From assembly GCA_003132865.1 (NCBI GenBank), contig PKYZ01000560.1:1-7750 (forward strand): a DNA stretch of 7,750 nt. The letters run 5' to 3'. Origin of the DNA: Bryobacterales bacterium (GTDB lineage: Bacteria; Acidobacteriota; Terriglobia; Bryobacterales; Bryobacteraceae). The position numbers and the translations under genes are program-made. How positions within the stretch are numbered: position 1 is the stretch's first letter; each line of letters begins with the position of its first letter. Shown here in pieces: positions 5,509 to 7,750 of the stretch. The notes below the pieces were generated by a model. It had not been told where the DNA came from and did not search any database. It saw only the letters and a list, made by a program, of their open reading frames with translations.

Positions 5509-6948
5509 ATGAAATTAACCGTACTTCTCGTCACAGGCTTTGCGTCTGCCGCTCTTGCACGGAATTCGCTCAGCGTCTTCTATACGTTCCCGGGATCGGG
5601 CTCCGCCGGCGAACCCCTTTCCCTCATCATCCAAGCCAGCGACGGCAACTTCTATGGCACGGCGTCTGGCGCATACCCCTCCGTCGGGGTTGTGTTTCGG
5701 ATTACACCGTCCGGCCAGTTCACCGTCGTGTACAACTTTCCTTTGGACAATGCCACTCAGACCGCGCCCAATGGAGTTGTTCCGTACGGTCAACTGCTCG
5801 AGGCCAGAGACGGTTATCTATGGGGGACCACTCGCGATGGTGGCGTAGGAAAGCAGAACTGCGCTGGCGTGTATGGCTGTGGCACCGTCTTTCGCGTCAG
5901 CAAGGATGGGACGTCATTCCAGAGTGTCTACGCGTTCTGCACTCAGCCCACCTGCCCGGACGGAGCCAGTCCTCAAGGGGGTCTCACGCAAACCGCGAAC
6001 GGCACAATCTATGGCACCACCTATGGCACCACTTTTAGCACTATCTTTCAAGTTGTCTCCCTGAACTCGGTCCAAACCCTCTCTAAATTCAACTCCACGA
6101 CAGGCTGCTGGATTAGGACCGGTTTGACGCAAGCGTCTGACGGACTCCTTTATGGCGTGGCTTCCGCCTGCGGCCAGTCGGGCGGAGGCACGGTCTTTCA
6201 AGCAACGCCCGCCGGAGTCGTTAACGTGTTACACAATTTCGGGATTGCCACTCCCGCCGGCAGCGGTCCGAGTGGACAGCTCATCCAAGGGATAAGCGGG
6301 AAGCTCTACGGCACCACGCTCTCGGGAGGGACAAGTGGCGGCTGTGGAGGGAACGGGTGTGGAACGGTCTTCGAAATCGACACGACGGGTGGTTTTCAGA
6401 CTTTGTACAACTTCGACTCGAACACAACCGGAAACGGTCCTCTTGGGGGGCTTCTCCAATCTTCCGGCGGCAATCTCTGGGGCACTACTATATCAGGACC
6501 CAAGACCGGCTTTGGGGTTGTCTACGAACTCACTTCAACGGGTTCTCTTGTCCAGGTCCTCCCGCTGGACTACTACAATACCGGCGGTGCCCCCTACGGG
6601 AACCTCCTCTGGGCTTCCGACGGAAATCTGTATCGAACGGCGAGCTACGGAGGGGCCAACGCGACCGGTCTGGGCACCATCTTCGTTGTAAATACCGCTG
6701 CGCCACCCCGCCCGGCCATACGCGGTTTTTCGCCGGCCACGGGAGCGGCCGGCGTGCGCGTATTGATTCGAGGCGCCCACTTCATCGGCGCAACGGCCGT
6801 CACCTTCAACGGCGTGGCGGCGACTTTCACTGTGCTCAACGTGAATAGCATCAGAGCCGTCGTTCCTCCAGGAGCGACCACCGGGCCAATATCGGTGAAA
6901 ACCGCCGCCGGTACCGCCACCCGTAAAAGCGTCTTCACCGTCCAGTGA
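5509..6948 (+). CDS. Secreted GloVer-repeat protein with C-terminal IPT/TIG domain
   Basis: The 479-residue protein starts at ATG 5509, six bases after AAAGGA (5497-5502). Residues 1-17 (MKLTVLLVTGFASAALA) form a signal peptide with a likely AxA cleavage site. Seven repeats of about 40-50 residues follow, at about 38-77, 96-143, 158-194, 205-244, 257-302, 314-352 and 365-396. Each has the pattern L(I/L)QASDGNxYGTT...GTVFxxTxxG...LYNF, the GloVer (TIGR03803) repeat, which probably forms beta-propeller-like blades. Cys118/Cys124, Cys144/Cys149 and Cys279/Cys284 are close pairs that could be disulfides after export. Residues 401-479 (IRGFSPATGAAGVRVLIRG, then VTFNGVAATF, then VVPPGATTGPISV) are an IPT/TIG Ig-like domain. 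There is no LPXTG, PEP-CTERM or type IX sorting signal, so the protein is probably periplasmic, outer-surface or released. The substrate is unknown. The frame is intact, unlike its neighbours. Confidence 0.92.
   Translation: MKLTVLLVTGFASAALARNSLSVFYTFPGSGSAGEPLSLIIQASDGNFYGTASGAYPSVGVVFRITPSGQFTVVYNFPLDNATQTAPNGVVPYGQLLEARDGYLWGTTRDGGVGKQNCAGVYGCGTVFRVSKDGTSFQSVYAFCTQPTCPDGASPQGGLTQTANGTIYGTTYGTTFSTIFQVVSLNSVQTLSKFNSTTGCWIRTGLTQASDGLLYGVASACGQSGGGTVFQATPAGVVNVLHNFGIATPAGSGPSGQLIQGISGKLYGTTLSGGTSGGCGGNGCGTVFEIDTTGGFQTLYNFDSNTTGNGPLGGLLQSSGGNLWGTTISGPKTGFGVVYELTSTGSLVQVLPLDYYNTGGAPYGNLLWASDGNLYRTASYGGANATGLGTIFVVNTAAPPRPAIRGFSPATGAAGVRVLIRGAHFIGATAVTFNGVAATFTVLNVNSIRAVVPPGATTGPISVKTAAGTATRKSVFTVQ
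6009..6032. repeat. Perfect 12-bp tandem repeat inside GloVer repeat 3
   Basis: CTATGGCACCAC occurs at 6009-6020 and 6021-6032 without mismatch, giving YGTTYGTT at residues 168-175. Repeat 3 is the shortest and least typical of the seven, since it lacks the glycine-rich loop usually found after YGTT. Confidence 0.9.
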
Positions 6949-7044
6949 GATGTCGGCAGAGATGGGCAGTCCGAGCGTCGCCACTAAGGGGGGGCCGGAT
7001 AAACAAGCTGGACATTTGACGCGGTTTCGGATACTGTAGGGTGG
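6949..7044. other. Junction region likely to contain the left end of the ISAzo13-like element
   Basis: The 96 bases between the GloVer stop and the transposase start should contain the element's left terminal inverted repeat. A seven-G run at 6988-6994, followed by CCGGATAAACAAGCTGGACA and ATTTGACGC, is the best candidate. The right end is outside the window, so the repeat and any target duplication cannot be confirmed. No intrinsic terminator for the GloVer gene is visible. Confidence 0.3.
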
Positions 7045-7750
7045 ATGATAAGGTCCGCACGTCGTACAGCGCGAGAAAGTCGCTGGCTGAAAGTTCTGGG
7101 TACGCTCAATGAGTATCAGGCGCGGTTGTTCGTGGCCGATAAAGCGCTGGATCAAGGACGAGGGGGAATTAGCGGCTTATCGGAGTTGACGGGGATGTCG
7201 CGAACGACGATCACCAAGGCGGTGGCGGCGTTGAACAGTCGGAAGAAACTGGCGGTGGCGGAGCAAGGACAAATCCGGGAGGCGGGTGGCGGCCGGAAAA
7301 AGGTGGAAGACGCCGACCCAGTCTGCCAGTACAGCTTGGGAAGATCCTGGAAGAGACGTCGGCGGGAGATCCGATGAGCGCCCTGCGTGGACGAAATAAA
7401 TCTACCGAAGCGATGGCGGAAGAGTTGACCCGACAAGGCCACCCGGTGAGCGACAAAACGGTGGCACGATGTCTGCGGAAGACGGGGTATTCGATGCAGT
7501 TGAATCAGAAGACCCGGGGAAGGCCCGCAACACCGGAGCCGGGACCAGCAGTTCCGCTACATCAACAGGCAGGTAGCCTCCTTCCGGAACAGCGGAGTTC
7601 GCGGTGGAAAGCATCCGGCGGTGGTGGAAACTGGCCGGACGCCACAGGAAGCAGGGGGCCAAGCGAATCCTGATCTGCGCCGATGCCGGGGGGAGTAACA
7701 GCAGCCGATCCCGGACTTGGAAGCTACACCTGCAGGAACTGGCGGACGAA
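7045..7750 (+). pseudogene. Decayed ISAzo13-family transposase (DDE), runs off the right edge
   Basis: The start is the ATG at 7045 behind AGGGTGG. The N-terminal helix-turn-helix half is intact (LNEYQARLFVADKALDQGRGG, SELTGMSRTTITKAV, IREAGGGRKKVEDADP). At about 7318-7320, just after codons for DP, the frame shifts by -1 and continues SLPVQLGKILEETSAGDP, then NKSTEAMAEELTRQGHPVSD and KTVARCLRKTGYSMQLNQKT. At 7516-7519 an extra G in GGGG shifts it by +1 to EGPQHRSRDQQFRYINRQVA and SFRNSG. At about 7597-7598 it jumps directly to FAVESIRRWWKLAGRRH and ICADAGGSNSSR, which stays open to 7750. The family segment between SFRNSG and FAVESI, roughly 75 residues with the first catalytic Asp (VDTKKKE block in relatives), is missing. 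The second Asp block reads CADAGG rather than the usual CADGGG. The copy cannot make active transposase. Confidence 0.82.
7045..7750 (+). mobile_element. Defective ISAzo13-family insertion sequence, partial
   Basis: The only transposon evidence is the broken transposase frame described for this interval. The right part of the gene and the right end of the element are outside the window. It could be moved only by an intact relative elsewhere in the genome, and only if both ends remain. Confidence 0.65.

Noticed and set aside
5319..5534. A 71-codon minus-strand frame with several Cys and His residues
   Set aside because: It overlaps the GloVer gene start, begins with GTG without a ribosome site and matches nothing I know.
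6535..7155. A 206-codon minus-strand open frame
   Set aside because: It is antisense to both the GloVer gene and the transposase start, joining two unrelated genes.
1..7750. CRISPR array, tRNA or rRNA gene
   Set aside because: I found no regularly spaced repeats with unique spacers and no recognisable tRNA or rRNA segments on either strand.

Overview
The window reads as chromosomal DNA of a GC-rich soil bacterium, most likely an Acidobacteriota member of the Solibacter/Bryobacter kind. The reasons are family-level. It has an ECF sigma factor translationally coupled to a PknB-type kinase with a TPR tail, a secreted protein of GloVer (TIGR03803) repeats ending in an IPT/TIG domain, and an NBR1-type Ig-like secreted protein. 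No 16S or other marker is present, so the assignment is inference.

Layout. On the minus strand, 3549 to 1 is one regulatory unit: ECF sigma factor (3549-2959), then Ser/Thr kinase (from 2962, start and stop overlapping as ATGA). The kinase frame breaks at about 1793-1797, inside its membrane helix, and the TPR half continues in another frame down to the left edge. A further gene seems to start at 70 on the same strand. On the plus strand, 3550-3971 is a divergent intergenic region with a possible 44-codon ORF (3597-3731) and small palindromes. Positions 3972-4826 hold a secreted NBR1-Ig protein broken by two opposite frameshifts. Positions 4827-5508 have no convincing gene but contain a perfect 14-bp hairpin. 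Positions 5509-6948 encode the intact GloVer/IPT secreted protein. From 7045 to the right edge lies a decayed ISAzo13-family transposase with two frameshifts and an internal deletion.

How the parts relate. The sigma factor and kinase probably form a signalling module. The sigma lacks the usual acidic patch of region 2.2 and has two threonines there, the arrangement known from sigma factors activated by phosphorylation by a partner kinase. The two secreted proteins on the plus strand may be cell-surface or exported products, but nothing in the sequence proves they belong to its regulon.

The window shows an unusual density of small indels. There are three short tandem duplications (15, 12 and 10 bp) and four single-base frameshifts, the latter all in or beside runs of C or G. 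The 10-bp duplication is a real mutational event that explains one frameshift. The single-base ones could be true decay or sequencing error. I did not find a clearly new defence or biosynthetic system; the best leads are the phospho-regulated sigma module, the kinase/TPR split and the duplication pattern.
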